NCBI RefSeq assembly: GCF_000686705.1
Contig: NZ_JMLJ01000015.1
Span: 1-64,000, forward strand
Length of the DNA stretch: 64,000 nucleotides
From: Clostridium hydrogeniformans DSM 21757
GTDB taxonomy: Bacteria; Bacillota; Clostridia; Clostridiales; Clostridiaceae
Reading direction: 5' to 3'
Shown here: one piece after another, positions 45,281 to 54,333 of the stretch
Position numbering within the stretch: the first letter of the stretch is position 1
Layout: each line of letters starts with the position of its first letter
Position numbers and translations under genes: made by a program
Notes under the pieces: model-generated
The model's input: only the letters and a program-made list of their open reading frames with translations
Database searches by the model: none
What the model was told of the DNA's origin: nothing

Positions 45281-45847
45281 CTAAACCTGTATTCCTTTTA
45301 AAACATATCCCATTAAACTATCTATAAGCCCATCAATATCTGCGTCTTTAGAATTTATCAATTCATAAATAGCAGCAGAACACAAAGTTCCAAAGAAGGT
45401 ATATGCCATGAATTTACTATCTCCCTTTTTCACAATTCCATGTTCCATAGCTTCCTCAAGATATCCTTCTATTATTTCTAAATATCCCTGTAGAAGTTTT
45501 CTAAGCTCTAATTGTCTAAGTTCTTGTCCCCATACTTGACTCATAATTACCTTAAAAAAATCTTTATTTTCATAAACAAGCTGCAATTGAATTTTAACCA
45601 TGGTTCTCATTTTTAATAAGATATTCTCTTCTGCATCTGCCGCACTCTTTACCTCATCTTTTATAAGATCCATCCCTTCACTCATTATATAATTAAAAAT
45701 CTCTTCCTTACTTTTAAAGTGGTAATATAAAGTCCCCTTAGCAACCCCTGCTGCTAATGCTATATCATCCATAGTAGCCCCACTATATCCACAATTTGAA
45801 AAAACTTTTATTGCAGACTGGAATATAGCTTTTTTTGTTTTGTTCAT
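45281..45847 (-). CDS. TetR/AcrR family transcriptional regulator
   Basis: The 188-residue protein has the N-terminal HTH (about 5-50: AIKVFSNCGYSGATMDDIALAAGVAKGTLYYHFKSKEEIF, read in parts) and a helical ligand-binding domain. It lies upstream of the YhgE/Pip gene in the same direction, and a GACTAGTC operator sits between them, so it probably represses that gene. The ligand is unknown. Confidence 0.93.
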   Translation of the reverse strand: MNKTKKAIFQSAIKVFSNCGYSGATMDDIALAAGVAKGTLYYHFKSKEEIFNYIMSEGMDLIKDEVKSAADAEENILLKMRTMVKIQLQLVYENKDFFKVIMSQVWGQELRQLELRKLLQGYLEIIEGYLEEAMEHGIVKKGDSKFMAYTFFGTLCSAAIYELINSKDADIDGLIDSLMGYVLKGIQV

Positions 45848-46088
45848 AATTAATCACTCCAAGTTATAATGTAAATCCATCTTAATAATACTCTAAGTTT
45901 ACTACACATACAATAATAAATATTTCTTATGCCGAATTTTCTGTATAGTTGCACTAAAAAGTTTATAATTTGTATTATATGATTATTATAGGTTAAAATA
46001 TATACGTTAATGCTTTATAATAATAATATATATATGATTCAATGAACTTTCCTTACTTGGAATAGCTGCTACTGCAATGCTTACATAG
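45848..46088. other. Intergenic region next to structured repeat B
   Basis: AT-rich, no gene. It holds the promoter area of the TetR gene (45860-45960) and the 3' flank of the minus-strand structured repeat. Confidence 0.35.
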
Positions 46089-46224
46089 CATAGAACGAAT
46101 CTTCCTTCAGGTGGTGTTCTTTCCACCACCTGAAGGTTAGATGAGTTAATCTAGGGGCGTAGCAACTGTAACACCCCCACCTTACACGCGGATGGGGTGT
46201 TACAGTTGGTAGCCATCAGATAAA
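46089..46224 (-). ncRNA. Structured repeat element, copy B (best preserved)
   Basis: Read on the minus strand it runs TTTATCTGATGGCTA, hairpin 1 (AACTGTAACACCCC with GGGGGTGTTACAGTT), TTGCTACGCCCC, hairpin 2 (TAGAT with ATCTA), hairpin 3 (CCTTCAGGTGGTG with CACCACCTGAAGG) and GAAGATTCGTTCTAT. All three stems are intact, so this is the best model for the family. No gene is attached. It ends about 70 bases before psd, pointing away from it. Confidence 0.65.
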
Positions 46225-46293
46225 TGTAGTTTTATTAATGAAGCATATATATTAATTTTAAAAATAGATTCTTGATTAAGTGAGGGATTTTTT

Positions 46294-47184
46294 ATGATAA
46301 AAGTGTATAATAGAAAAACTAAAAATTATGATATAGAGAAAGTAGCTGGAGAAAAATATTTAACATGGAACTATTCATCACCTATGGGTATGAATCTTCT
46401 TGAATTGTTTATTAAGAGAAAATTCTTTTCAAAAATATATGGTTCATATTGTGATACAAAATTTAGTTCAAAAAAAATATCTAAGTTTGTTAGCGACTTA
46501 GATATAGACATGTCTATTGCACAATCTAAAGAAGAAGATTTTAAATCCTTCAATGAATTTTTTATAAGAAAATTAAAATCTGATGCTAGACCTATAGATA
46601 CTACTCCTGGAGTTTTAACCTCTCCAGCTGATGGAAGACTAAGTGTGTTTACAAACATAGATCTTCAAAATATAGTCCAAGTTAAAGGATTTACATATAG
46701 CTTAGAGGAGCTTATAGGAGATGAAAAAATAGCTAAACAATATGAAAATGGAACATGTATGGTGGTACGATTATGTCCTACTGATTATCACAGACTACAT
46801 TTTATAGATGATGGAGTCTGTTCTGAATCAAGAGAAATAAATGGTCATTATTATTCTGTTAACCCTATTGCCCTTGAGAAAGTTCCAAAGCTTTTCTGCC
46901 AAAATAAAAGGGAATGGAGTATATTACATTCTAATAACTTTGATGATGTAATAGTTATGGAGGTAGGTGCTACCTGTGTTGGTACTATAATTCAAACCTA
47001 TACACCTAACTCACAAGTAACAAAAGGGGATGAAAAAGGGTACTTTAAGTTTGGAGGCTCTACAACTATATTATTCTTTAAGGAAAATACCTTAAAATTA
47101 GATGATGACATATTAGAACAAGCAAGACTTGGATTTGAAACTCATATTTTAATGGGAGAAAGAATCGGGGTCAAGGCTAACTAA
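46294..47184 (+). CDS. psd: Phosphatidylserine decarboxylase
   Basis: The 296-residue proenzyme has PADGRLSVF and [18 protein letters not shown] (about 110-175), and the self-cleavage site FGGST near S256 that yields the pyruvoyl alpha chain; many family members have LGST there. The enzyme converts phosphatidylserine to phosphatidylethanolamine at the membrane. A phosphatidylserine synthase gene is not in the window. GAGGG lies eight bases before the ATG. Confidence 0.95.
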   Translation: MIKVYNRKTKNYDIEKVAGEKYLTWNYSSPMGMNLLELFIKRKFFSKIYGSYCDTKFSSKKISKFVSDLDIDMSIAQSKEEDFKSFNEFFIRKLKSDARPIDTTPGVLTSPADGRLSVFTNIDLQNIVQVKGFTYSLEELIGDEKIAKQYENGTCMVVRLCPTDYHRLHFIDDGVCSESREINGHYYSVNPIALEKVPKLFCQNKREWSILHSNNFDDVIVMEVGATCVGTIIQTYTPNSQVTKGDEKGYFKFGGSTTILFFKENTLKLDDDILEQARLGFETHILMGERIGVKAN

Positions 47185-47200
47185 ATTAAAGTTTAAATTT

Positions 47201-47246
47201 AAGCACATAGAATATTTATTTTAAAAAATAATTATTCTATGTGCTT
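47201..47246. terminator. Terminator shared by psd and the zinc-ribbon gene
   Basis: The arms AAGCACATAGAATA and TATTCTATGTGCTT form a perfect 14-base-pair stem around an AT-rich loop. The second arm overlaps the stop codon of the minus-strand gene. Confidence 0.8.
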
Positions 47247-47606
47247 ACCACAATACGGACAATAAGTATACTTACTTTCAAGTACACCTCCGCAGCTACT
47301 ACAAAGATTATCTCCTAACTTATGCTTCTCTATATCAATTAAGTCCCAATAAGTTAGAGTATCTATTTTTCCTTCTTCTATAGCCTTTCCTTTTTCCTTA
47401 TACACTTCATAAAGTATATTACAATTTGGACAATATCCATAATATTTTTCTCCCCAAGAATGTAGGGTAATAAAAAATATATGAAAATAGCTATAGGTTT
47501 TTATTAAGGATATACTAGATGTGGTGCAATGTCTACACACACAATCTCTGAATTCTTTTATTAACTTTTCCTTTTGTCCTACTCCTAAAATACCTACAAA
47601 AAACAA
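47232..47606 (-). CDS. Zinc-ribbon protein of unknown function
   Basis: The product of about 124 residues has a hydrophobic start and two cysteine pairs: CVCRHC with YCPNC (first half), and a C-terminal zinc ribbon CSSCGG with YCPYCGKHIE. Such proteins bind zinc and often interact with nucleic acids or proteins; the job is not known. The TTG at 47606 (MFFVGILGVGQKEK) follows AAGGGAAG; the longer frame up to 47648 has no binding site. It converges on psd. Confidence 0.65.
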   Translation of the reverse strand: MFFVGILGVGQKEKLIKEFRDCVCRHCTTSSISLIKTYSYFHIFFITLHSWGEKYYGYCPNCNILYEVYKEKGKAIEEGKIDTLTYWDLIDIEKHKLGDNLCSSCGGVLESKYTYCPYCGKHIE

Positions 47607-47756
47607 TATAATACTTCCCTTCTTTATGTATAATATATATTTTATCATATATTTTTTAAATATTCTTACATATTATTATGAACTTAATTAATATCTTATA
47701 TATTTAATCCATTATATGTTATTATATTTTTATAATAATTTAAGGGGGTTATAAAT

Positions 47757-48515
47757 TTGAAATATTTAATACTAACTGGTGTATCAAAGGGTGTTGGGGA
47801 AGGAATTGTTAGAAGCTTTGGTGCTTTAAAAAACGTTAAAATACTAGGTATTTCTAGAAGTTCTAATGAAATTCTAAAAAAAGAGTTTTCTGATAAACTA
47901 AACTTCTTTAACTATGACTTAAAAGATATTGAAAACATCTCTTGTTTAATGGATAAGATTTTTTCAAATATCAATCTAAATGATAATGATGAGATATATC
48001 TTATAAATAATGCAGGGGTAATATATCCTTCCATGCCAGCATGTAAACTAAATGCTAATGAAGTTGCTACACATCTTAATATAAACCTTATATCTCCTAT
48101 GATGATTTGTAAGGAGTTTATTAATAGAACTGCTTCTTTTAGTGGAGTTAAAAGAATACTTAATATCTCCTCTGGTGCTGCTGTAGGTCCTGTATTTGGC
48201 TGGAGTACATATGCAGCTAGTAAAAGTGGATTAGACATGTTTTCTAAAGTTCTTCACTTAGAAGAAAATGAAAAAAATAGCGGTGTTGAAGTTATGGTAT
48301 TATATCCTGGAATAATAGATACTAATCTTCAAGAAGAAATAAGAAGCTTAGATAAAGATAATTTTTCATCTATTGAGAAATTCAAATCCTTTAAAGAAGA
48401 AGGACAACTTCTTTCTAAGGAATTAGTTGGGGAAACTATATGTAATCTAATACAAGGTGAAGGCTTTAAACCTGGTGAGGTTGTTAGAATAACAGAATAC
48501 TTAGAGACTAAGTAA
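47757..48515 (+). CDS. SDR family oxidoreductase (benzil/sepiapterin reductase-like)
   Basis: The 252-residue protein has the NAD(P) motif TGVSKGVGEGI (about 8-18), NNAGVI, the catalytic serine in ILNISSGAA and YAASKSG (Tyr and Lys). The layout resembles YueD-type benzil reductases and sepiapterin reductases, but the substrate is open. It starts with TTG after AAGGGGG. It stands alone. Confidence 0.88.
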   Translation: MKYLILTGVSKGVGEGIVRSFGALKNVKILGISRSSNEILKKEFSDKLNFFNYDLKDIENISCLMDKIFSNINLNDNDEIYLINNAGVIYPSMPACKLNANEVATHLNINLISPMMICKEFINRTASFSGVKRILNISSGAAVGPVFGWSTYAASKSGLDMFSKVLHLEENEKNSGVEVMVLYPGIIDTNLQEEIRSLDKDNFSSIEKFKSFKEEGQLLSKELVGETICNLIQGEGFKPGEVVRITEYLETK

Positions 48516-48531
48516 CCTTAATTAAGAATAA

Positions 48532-48572
48532 AAAAGTCATGGATATGCTTTTATAGTATATCCATGACTTTC
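48532..48572. terminator. Bidirectional terminator between convergent genes
   Basis: The arms AAAGTCATGGATAT and ATATCCATGACTTT form a perfect stem between the SDR gene and asd. Confidence 0.9.
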
Positions 48573-48723
48573 CTTATTTAACTTTAATATTAAAATATAA
48601 GCTTTAGTTTTAGTATTATATAGTATCTATAAATTAAGCATTAACTTATAGATGGTTCAATTTCCTAAAACTTTGAACATTTAAGAAAGTTAAAACTTAA
48701 TGTAAATTAAGCCTTTTTTTATT

Positions 48724-49818
48724 TTAAAGCCCTTCCTTGGAAACTATATATCCTTCCTTAGCTAAAAGTTCAGCTGTAAGAACAGAACCACCAGCTGCTC
48801 CTCTTAGTGTGTTGTGAGAAAGACATACAAACTTATAATCGAATATAACATCTTCTCTTAATCTACCAATTGTTATACCCATTCCTTTTTCTATATCTCT
48901 ATCTAATTTTGTTTGAGGTCTATTATCCTCTTCAAAATAAGTTAAAAATTGCTCTGGAGCATTAGGAAGTTCTAATACCTGAGGTCTTCCTTTGAATTTT
49001 TTCCAATGCTCTAATATTTCTTCCTTTGATGGCTTATTTTCAAAGGATACAAATACAGCAGCCATATGACCATCTGAAACTGGTACTCTTATACATTGGG
49101 AGCTTATAACAGGTTCCTGCACATGTACTATTTCATTACCTTCTATACGTCCCCAAACCTTTAGTGGTTCTTCTTCACTTTTCTTTTCCTCTCCACCTAT
49201 AAATGGTATTACGTTGTCTTCCATTTCTGGCCACTCTTTTGGTGTCTTACCACTTCCTGAAATAGCTTGATAAGTAGTTACCAATATCTTTGTTGGCTTA
49301 AAGTCCATTAAAGCATTTATAGCTGGTACATAACTTTGTATAGAACAGTTTGGTTTTGCAACTATAAATCCTCTCTCTGTTCCAAGTCTTTTCTTCTGAC
49401 TTTCAATAATAGCTAAATGGTGATTATTGATTTCTGGAATTATAACTGGTACATCCTTTGTCATTCTATGAGCTGAGTTATTTGAAACTACAGGAGTTTC
49501 AGTTTTAGCATACTCTTCTTCAATTTTTCTTATCTCCTCTGCTTGCATATCTACTGCACAGAAAACAAAATCAACTAATGAACTTATCTCCTTAACCTCA
49601 TTTACATTTTTAACTACCATGTTTTTAACCACTTCTGGCATCTCTATATTAAGTTTCCATTTTCCATTAACTGCATTTTCGTAAGTTTTATTTGCTGATC
49701 TTTCACTAGCCGCTAAAACAGCTATTTCAAAGAATGGATGGTTATGAAGTAAAGTTATTAATCTTTGACCAACGAATCCTGTTGCTCCTAATATTCCTAC
49801 CTTTAATTTTCTTTCCAT
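48724..49818 (-). CDS. asd: Aspartate-semialdehyde dehydrogenase (archaeal/fungal type)
   Basis: The 364-residue enzyme has the NADP motif GILGATGFVGQRLI near residue 8, NNSAHRM, the catalytic cysteine in AKPNCSIQSYVPA, and the C-terminal SHNTLRGAAGGSVLTAELL. It makes aspartate semialdehyde for lysine, threonine and methionine synthesis and is the longer type also found in archaea and fungi. It stands alone; no lysine riboswitch was found upstream. GGAGG lies nine bases before the ATG. Confidence 0.95.
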   Translation of the reverse strand: MERKLKVGILGATGFVGQRLITLLHNHPFFEIAVLAASERSANKTYENAVNGKWKLNIEMPEVVKNMVVKNVNEVKEISSLVDFVFCAVDMQAEEIRKIEEEYAKTETPVVSNNSAHRMTKDVPVIIPEINNHHLAIIESQKKRLGTERGFIVAKPNCSIQSYVPAINALMDFKPTKILVTTYQAISGSGKTPKEWPEMEDNVIPFIGGEEKKSEEEPLKVWGRIEGNEIVHVQEPVISSQCIRVPVSDGHMAAVFVSFENKPSKEEILEHWKKFKGRPQVLELPNAPEQFLTYFEEDNRPQTKLDRDIEKGMGITIGRLREDVIFDYKFVCLSHNTLRGAAGGSVLTAELLAKEGYIVSKEGL

Positions 49819-49970
49819 ATCTAAACCTCCGTAATAAACTTTATATAAACATATTAATTTCTTTTCTTACTAAAGAAAACTTATCTTCTGTATAATTAAG
49901 CAAAATTTAATAATTTGTTTTTAAAAAGGCCCAGACAAAGTCAGAGCCATAAGTTAAAGTGAATTAGTGT

Positions 49971-50108
49971 TTTTATCTGATGACTAGTAACTGTAAATCT
50001 AAAATCTTACTACAAGGTTTAGAATAACAGTTGCTATGCCTCTAGATTAACTACTCTAACCCTCAGATAGTAGAAATAACACCATCTAAAGGAAGATTTG
50101 TTTCTATA
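49971..50108 (+). ncRNA. Structured repeat element, copy C (degenerate)
   Basis: It keeps the 5' box TTTATCTGATGACTA, the AACTGTAA...AACAGTT stem, the core CTAGATTAACTACTCTAACC and the end GGAAGATTTGTTTCTAT, but hairpin 3 is damaged (CAGATAGTAG against CACCATCTAA). It lies in the divergent gap between asd and the AraC-type gene. Confidence 0.55.
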
Positions 50109-50224
50109 ATTTTAAGTGTTGTGCTTTAATACTATTATATTAAATATTTTTTGCATAGTATATAGTTAAAAGTGCTAAAAATATTGCAAAAAGTGTTACA
50201 ATAATATTTAAAGAGGTGTTTATC

Positions 50225-51091
50225 ATGGATATAGATGATGTTTCCTCTACTAATAAAAGAGGATACTTAAATAAAGACTTTCAGCTTTTTCACCTAAAAG
50301 ATAAATTAAACCAAGAATTCGAACTTCATTATCATGATTTTAAGAAGATTATTATATTAATTTCTGGAAAAGTATCTTATTTAATTGAGGGTAAGTCCTA
50401 TAAATTAAAACCGTGGGATATCCTCCTTGTTAACAGCTACGAGGTTCATAAACCAATAATAGATAGTAGTGAACCTTACGAAAGATACGTTCTTTGGATA
50501 AATTCTGATTTCCTAACCCTTAATAATAAAGATGGCTCTGATCTTTTAAATTGTTTTTCTATATCATCTAAGGAAAAACTTAATCTTTTAAGACCTAATG
50601 ATACTTGGATTAATGTGTTTGAAAATCTTCTTATGCAGATTGAAACTAATATTAAAAGCAAAGAGGATTTTAGTACAATCTTAGGTAACTCTCTATTTAT
50701 TCAGTTTATGGTATATATAAATCGTCTATTTGTAAATAAAGAAAACTCGGCTCCATTAAAAGATATAGAGTTTGATAAAACCATTGAAGAAATTCTAAGT
50801 TATATAAATAGTAATCTTAATGAAAATCTATCTATAGAGATATTAGCCAATAAATTTTTTATGAGTAAATATTATTTAATGCATAAGTTTAAAAAAGAAA
50901 CTGGTTATACCCTCCATTCTTATATAACTCAAAAACGTCTTATAATGGCAGCAGATCTTATAAAAAAGGGAATATCCATATCATCAGTATGTGAGGAATG
51001 TGGATTTTGTGATTATTCCACCTTTGTTCGTAGTTTCAAAAAACTTTATGGTTTATCACCTAAAAACTTCTATAAGGAATATATAAAATAA
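50225..51091 (+). CDS. AraC family transcriptional regulator with cupin domain
   Basis: The product of about 288 residues has an N-terminal cupin-type ligand domain (FELHYHDFKKIIILISGKVSY, WDILLVNSYEVHKP) and a C-terminal pair of HTH motifs (about 190-285: NLSIEILANKFFMSKYYLMHKFKKETGYTLHSYI read in parts, and SISSVCEECGFCDYSTFVRSFKKLYGLSPK). The ATG at 50225 lies six bases after GAGGTG; the GTG at 50216 is part of that site. It stands alone and divergent from asd; its targets are unknown. Confidence 0.92.
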   Translation: MDIDDVSSTNKRGYLNKDFQLFHLKDKLNQEFELHYHDFKKIIILISGKVSYLIEGKSYKLKPWDILLVNSYEVHKPIIDSSEPYERYVLWINSDFLTLNNKDGSDLLNCFSISSKEKLNLLRPNDTWINVFENLLMQIETNIKSKEDFSTILGNSLFIQFMVYINRLFVNKENSAPLKDIEFDKTIEEILSYINSNLNENLSIEILANKFFMSKYYLMHKFKKETGYTLHSYITQKRLIMAADLIKKGISISSVCEECGFCDYSTFVRSFKKLYGLSPKNFYKEYIK

Positions 51092-51151
51092 GTCCTAGTC
51101 TTAGATTAATCTTTTATCATTGTGGGTTTTTTACATAAAAACTTAAAACTG

Positions 51152-51257
51152 TATATATGGTTTTAACATAAATTCTTAACTTATTCATTAAAAATATCTT
51201 TCGTTTATTTTGCTTTGGCAGATGTATAAATTAAGTTTGAAACTTAAAATCCTATAG
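51152..51257 (+). repeat. MITE-like dispersed repeat, copy 3
   Basis: It begins TATATATGGTTTTAACATAAA and ends AAACTTAAAATCCTATAG, imperfect terminal inverted repeats. It abuts copy 4 in direct orientation, the two sharing one end. Confidence 0.65.
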
Positions 51258-51360
51258 TATTTTAATATAAATCCCTAACCTATTAATTAAAAATATATTT
51301 GATTTATCTTGCTTTAGAAATGTTCATGAATTAACCTTTAAAGTTAATTTCCTATAATAT
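51252..51360 (+). repeat. MITE-like dispersed repeat, copy 4
   Basis: This is a diverged tandem partner of copy 3: TTTTAATATAAATCCCTAACC, ATTAAAAATATATTTGA, CTTGCTTTAGAAATG and TGAATTAACCTTTAAAG line up with the matching parts of copy 3. Confidence 0.6.
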
Positions 51361-51374
51361 ATCTTAAATTAAAG

Positions 51375-51415
51375 AAGGACTTATCATTAATCTATAACCT
51401 AATGATAAGTCTTTC
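51375..51415 (-). terminator. Terminator of the sigma / anti-sigma operon
   Basis: Minus-strand arms AAAGACTTATCATTA and TAATGATAAGTCCTT are followed by CTTTAATTT. Confidence 0.75.
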
Positions 51416-51423
51416 TGTGAATT

Positions 51424-52536
51424 TTATTGTTTATTTAACCTTATAGTTTCATAAATATACTCATGTGTTTTCTTATCATATCCTACCTGTACCTTTAAAT
51501 CAAAGTATTCTATATCCTCAAAATAACTACTTTCCATCTTTGCCTCTATATTACTTCCCTCCTCTCTACTGCCATATATATTGTTATATTCATTTCCTTT
51601 ATTATCTATTAATTTATATGGTTCATAATATCTTATCTCTTCATTATTAGTCTCTTTATTCACCCTAAAGCTTACTTTAGAACTAAAAGGTGCTACACTT
51701 AACTTAATGTCTTTTATTAAGTCACTTTCACCTCTAAACATATATTCTTCAAATTTTGTCTTCTCTTCATTAACCTTAAGGGTAACATTCCAATGTCCAT
51801 TTATATTAATTCTTTTTTTCCCACCGCTATTATTCTTTTGATCACGCCTAATAGCTCCTACCTTATTAGATAATTGTATATTCCTTATATCTAAGTTTAT
51901 TTCCTTTGGTATCTCCTTTAAATTAACCCCAAATCTATACTCTAATTTAATCTTCCCATTATCTTTAAGGTCATCTAAATTAATGTTATCTTTCATTCCC
52001 TTAGATACAACATTTCCCTTATGATATTCTTTATCATATAACGCATCATTATTTCCATAATAAAATACATTATCATTATTATCCTTAAATAATGCTTTTC
52101 CAAAGGATATTTTATCAAAATCTTTCCTGTATCTCTTATCTAAGGTTAACTCTAGAAATATCCCTATATTTTCTTTATCTAAAAACATTTTTTCAACCTT
52201 CACTTCTATTCCTTTATCCTCATCCCTTTCACTTAGGTTCTGCATAAATCCTCTTTCCTCCGCTTTCTTTAATCCTTTGTCTTCCTTTAACATAGAAAAT
52301 ACAACACTTTCTATATATGCAGAAACAGGATTAGGAGTAGAAAGAACCCCTGTTAATATAACAATAAAAACCACTGAGGCTATTAAATACTTTCTCTTAA
52401 AACTTATGTTTTTAGACTTTTTATTCTCTAAATTACTTAATGTATCCTCAAATCTTTCATTAAAGCTCTCTGGAATATCCGTATTACTATTCATTGCAAT
52501 ATTTTTTAATTTATCATCAATATAAGATTCTTTCAT
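51424..52536 (-). CDS. DUF4179 membrane-anchored anti-sigma factor
   Basis: The 370-residue protein has a short cytosolic N-terminus (about 1-48), one membrane span (KYLIASVVFIVILTGVLSTP, about 49-68) and a large extracellular part with the DUF4179 domain (VSAYIESVVFSMLKEDKGL, about 70-190) and a C-terminal beta-rich domain. It follows an ECF sigma gene by two bases, the standard pairing in which the protein sequesters the sigma factor until an envelope signal. Confidence 0.88.
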   Translation of the reverse strand: MKESYIDDKLKNIAMNSNTDIPESFNERFEDTLSNLENKKSKNISFKRKYLIASVVFIVILTGVLSTPNPVSAYIESVVFSMLKEDKGLKKAEERGFMQNLSERDEDKGIEVKVEKMFLDKENIGIFLELTLDKRYRKDFDKISFGKALFKDNNDNVFYYGNNDALYDKEYHKGNVVSKGMKDNINLDDLKDNGKIKLEYRFGVNLKEIPKEINLDIRNIQLSNKVGAIRRDQKNNSGGKKRININGHWNVTLKVNEEKTKFEEYMFRGESDLIKDIKLSVAPFSSKVSFRVNKETNNEEIRYYEPYKLIDNKGNEYNNIYGSREEGSNIEAKMESSYFEDIEYFDLKVQVGYDKKTHEYIYETIRLNKQ

Positions 52537-52538
52537 AC

Positions 52539-53075
52539 CTACTCCTCCTTAAGCAACAGATATAATTTCTTTCTAGACCTATTAAGCCTCGACTTTACAG
52601 TACCTTCTCTAATATCTAAGATACTAGCAATGTCTCTATAGCTCATGTCATCAAAATAAAATAATATAGTAGTAACTCTTAGCTCTTCATCTAAGGAGTT
52701 TATAGCCTCATACAAACATATATCCTTATGCTTGTCTTCTATCCCTTCATTATCCATGTATACATTATCTAGTGTTATTATCTTTTTTCTTTTTCTTAGC
52801 AAATTATTACTTTCATTTATAACTATTCTAATAATCCAAGTTTTAAACATAGAATTACTTTTAAGACTATCTATGGCTATATAAGCCTTTAATATTGCCT
52901 CACTTACTGCATCCTCTACATCCTCTTCTATATTTAGTATGGACTTAGCCACTCTATACATAGACTCCTTATGTTGTCTTATAATTCTTGCAAAGGCATC
53001 TTTATCTCCATTCTTTGCCAAGGCAACTTGAAACTCTATAGTATTATCTAATTTTATAACTGATTCCACCTTCAT
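52539..53075 (-). CDS. ECF-type RNA polymerase sigma factor
   Basis: The 178-residue protein has region 2 (FARIIRQHKESMYRVAKSIL, DAVSEAILKAYIAIDSLK, FKTWIIRIVINESNNLLRKR) and region 4 (LDEELRVTTILFYFDDMSYRDIASILDIREGTVKSRLNRSRKKL, read in parts). It is of the SigV/YlaC-like type, controlled by the DUF4179 protein downstream. The ATG at 53075 lies close to a GGGGAGGGGG site; the GTG at 53069 has better spacing and could be the true start. Confidence 0.93.
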   Translation of the reverse strand: MKVESVIKLDNTIEFQVALAKNGDKDAFARIIRQHKESMYRVAKSILNIEEDVEDAVSEAILKAYIAIDSLKSNSMFKTWIIRIVINESNNLLRKRKKIITLDNVYMDNEGIEDKHKDICLYEAINSLDEELRVTTILFYFDDMSYRDIASILDIREGTVKSRLNRSRKKLYLLLKEE

Positions 53076-53240
53076 CCCCCTCCCCTAATTAGACATATAA
53101 CCTATGTAAAATGTTCCCTAAAAATATTATAATGTTAATTTTTTTTACCTTTATGTATAAAATTTTGCTCTATATTATACTCTTTCTTAAATAATACCTT
53201 ATAATGAAAAACGTATTCATAATATTTAAATCTATTTTCA

Positions 53241-53260
53241 TTATGACTAGGAAGTCATAA
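53241..53260. promoter_or_regulatory. Palindromic operator before the ABC transporter operon
   Basis: The sequence TTATGACTAGGAAGTCATAA is a near-perfect palindrome 37 bases before the start of the binding-protein gene. It is a candidate site for the YesN-type regulator encoded at the end of the operon. Confidence 0.5.
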
Positions 53261-53296
53261 AATAATAATCTAAATATATTAGGGGGAGAAAAATAG

Positions 53297-54325
53297 ATGA
53301 ATAAGAAAAAATTATTAGCTTTAGCTCTTGGAGCTGTAATTACTATGACTGCTTTTGTTGGATGTGGAAGTAAAGATTCCGCAAGCAAAAATGGTGATTT
53401 AAAACTTACAATTTACTCTGGTCTTATGGAAGATTACATGGTTAAAGCTGTTAATGAGTTTCAAAAGGAAACAGGAATAAAAACAGAGGCTGTAAGAATG
53501 AGCTCTGGTGAAATATTAACTAGAATGAGAGCTGAAAAAGCTAATCCAAAAGCTTCAGTATGGTTCGGTGGTCCTGCAGATGGCTTTATACAAGCTTCTG
53601 AGGAAGGTCTTTTAGAAAAATATGAGTCCCCAAGTGCTAAGGATATACTAGATGAATTTAAAGATAAAGATGGTTTCTGGACAGGAATATACGTAGGATA
53701 CTTAGGTTTTGTATCTAACGAAAAATTATTAAAGGAAAAAGGCATAGAAGCACCTAAGTCTTGGGAAGATTTATTAAAGCCAGAATTTAAGGGACAAGTT
53801 TCTACTGCTAACCCTGGTTCTTCTGGAACTGCTTACACAACTTTAGCTACAGTAGTTCAATTAATGGGAGAAGAAAAAGGCTTAGATTACATGAAAAAGC
53901 TTAACGGTCAAGTAAAATCTTATGAAAAATCAGGTACTGCTCCTGCTAGACTTGCAGGTCAAGGAGAAGCTATGGTTGGATTAAGTTTCTTACATGATGG
54001 TATAAAGTATAGAGAAGAAGGAATGAAGGATCTTGTTATGACTGCTCCAGTAGAAGGAACAGGATATGAGATTGGAGCTGTAGGTGTTATAAAAGACGGT
54101 CCAGATCAAGAAGCTGCTAAAAAGTTTGTAGATTGGTGTCTATCTAAAAAAGCTCAAGAACTTGGACAAACAGTTGGTTCTTATCAATTCTTAACTAATA
54201 AGGATGCTAATGCTCCTGAAAAAGCTGAAGAATTAAAAGACACAAAACTTATAAAGTACGACTTAGATTGGGCAGGTAAAAACAGAACAGCATTAGTTGA
54301 AAAATGGAACAAGTCTATTAAGTAA
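53297..54325 (+). CDS. Extracellular solute-binding lipoprotein of an AfuA/FbpA-type ABC transporter
   Basis: The 342-residue protein has a signal peptide with a lipobox (FVGC, C23) and then a type II periplasmic-binding fold: LTIYSGLMEDYMVKAVNEFQ, VRMSSGEILTRMRAEKANP, VWFGGPADGFIQA, ANPGSSGTAYTTLATVVQL. These are typical of the Fe(III)/AfuA/2-aminoethylphosphonate group. The GSSGTAYT phosphate-like loop is in line with an oxyanion or phosphorylated ligand. It is followed by a terminator that would keep its transcript in excess of the rest. Confidence 0.92.
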   Translation: MNKKKLLALALGAVITMTAFVGCGSKDSASKNGDLKLTIYSGLMEDYMVKAVNEFQKETGIKTEAVRMSSGEILTRMRAEKANPKASVWFGGPADGFIQASEEGLLEKYESPSAKDILDEFKDKDGFWTGIYVGYLGFVSNEKLLKEKGIEAPKSWEDLLKPEFKGQVSTANPGSSGTAYTTLATVVQLMGEEKGLDYMKKLNGQVKSYEKSGTAPARLAGQGEAMVGLSFLHDGIKYREEGMKDLVMTAPVEGTGYEIGAVGVIKDGPDQEAAKKFVDWCLSKKAQELGQTVGSYQFLTNKDANAPEKAEELKDTKLIKYDLDWAGKNRTALVEKWNKSIK

Positions 54326-54333
54326 TTAACTTT

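Noticed and set aside
49819-49970. Possible lysine riboswitch before asd
   Set aside because: The gap is too short on the asd side and lacks the conserved L-box segments; it is partly filled by repeat copy C.
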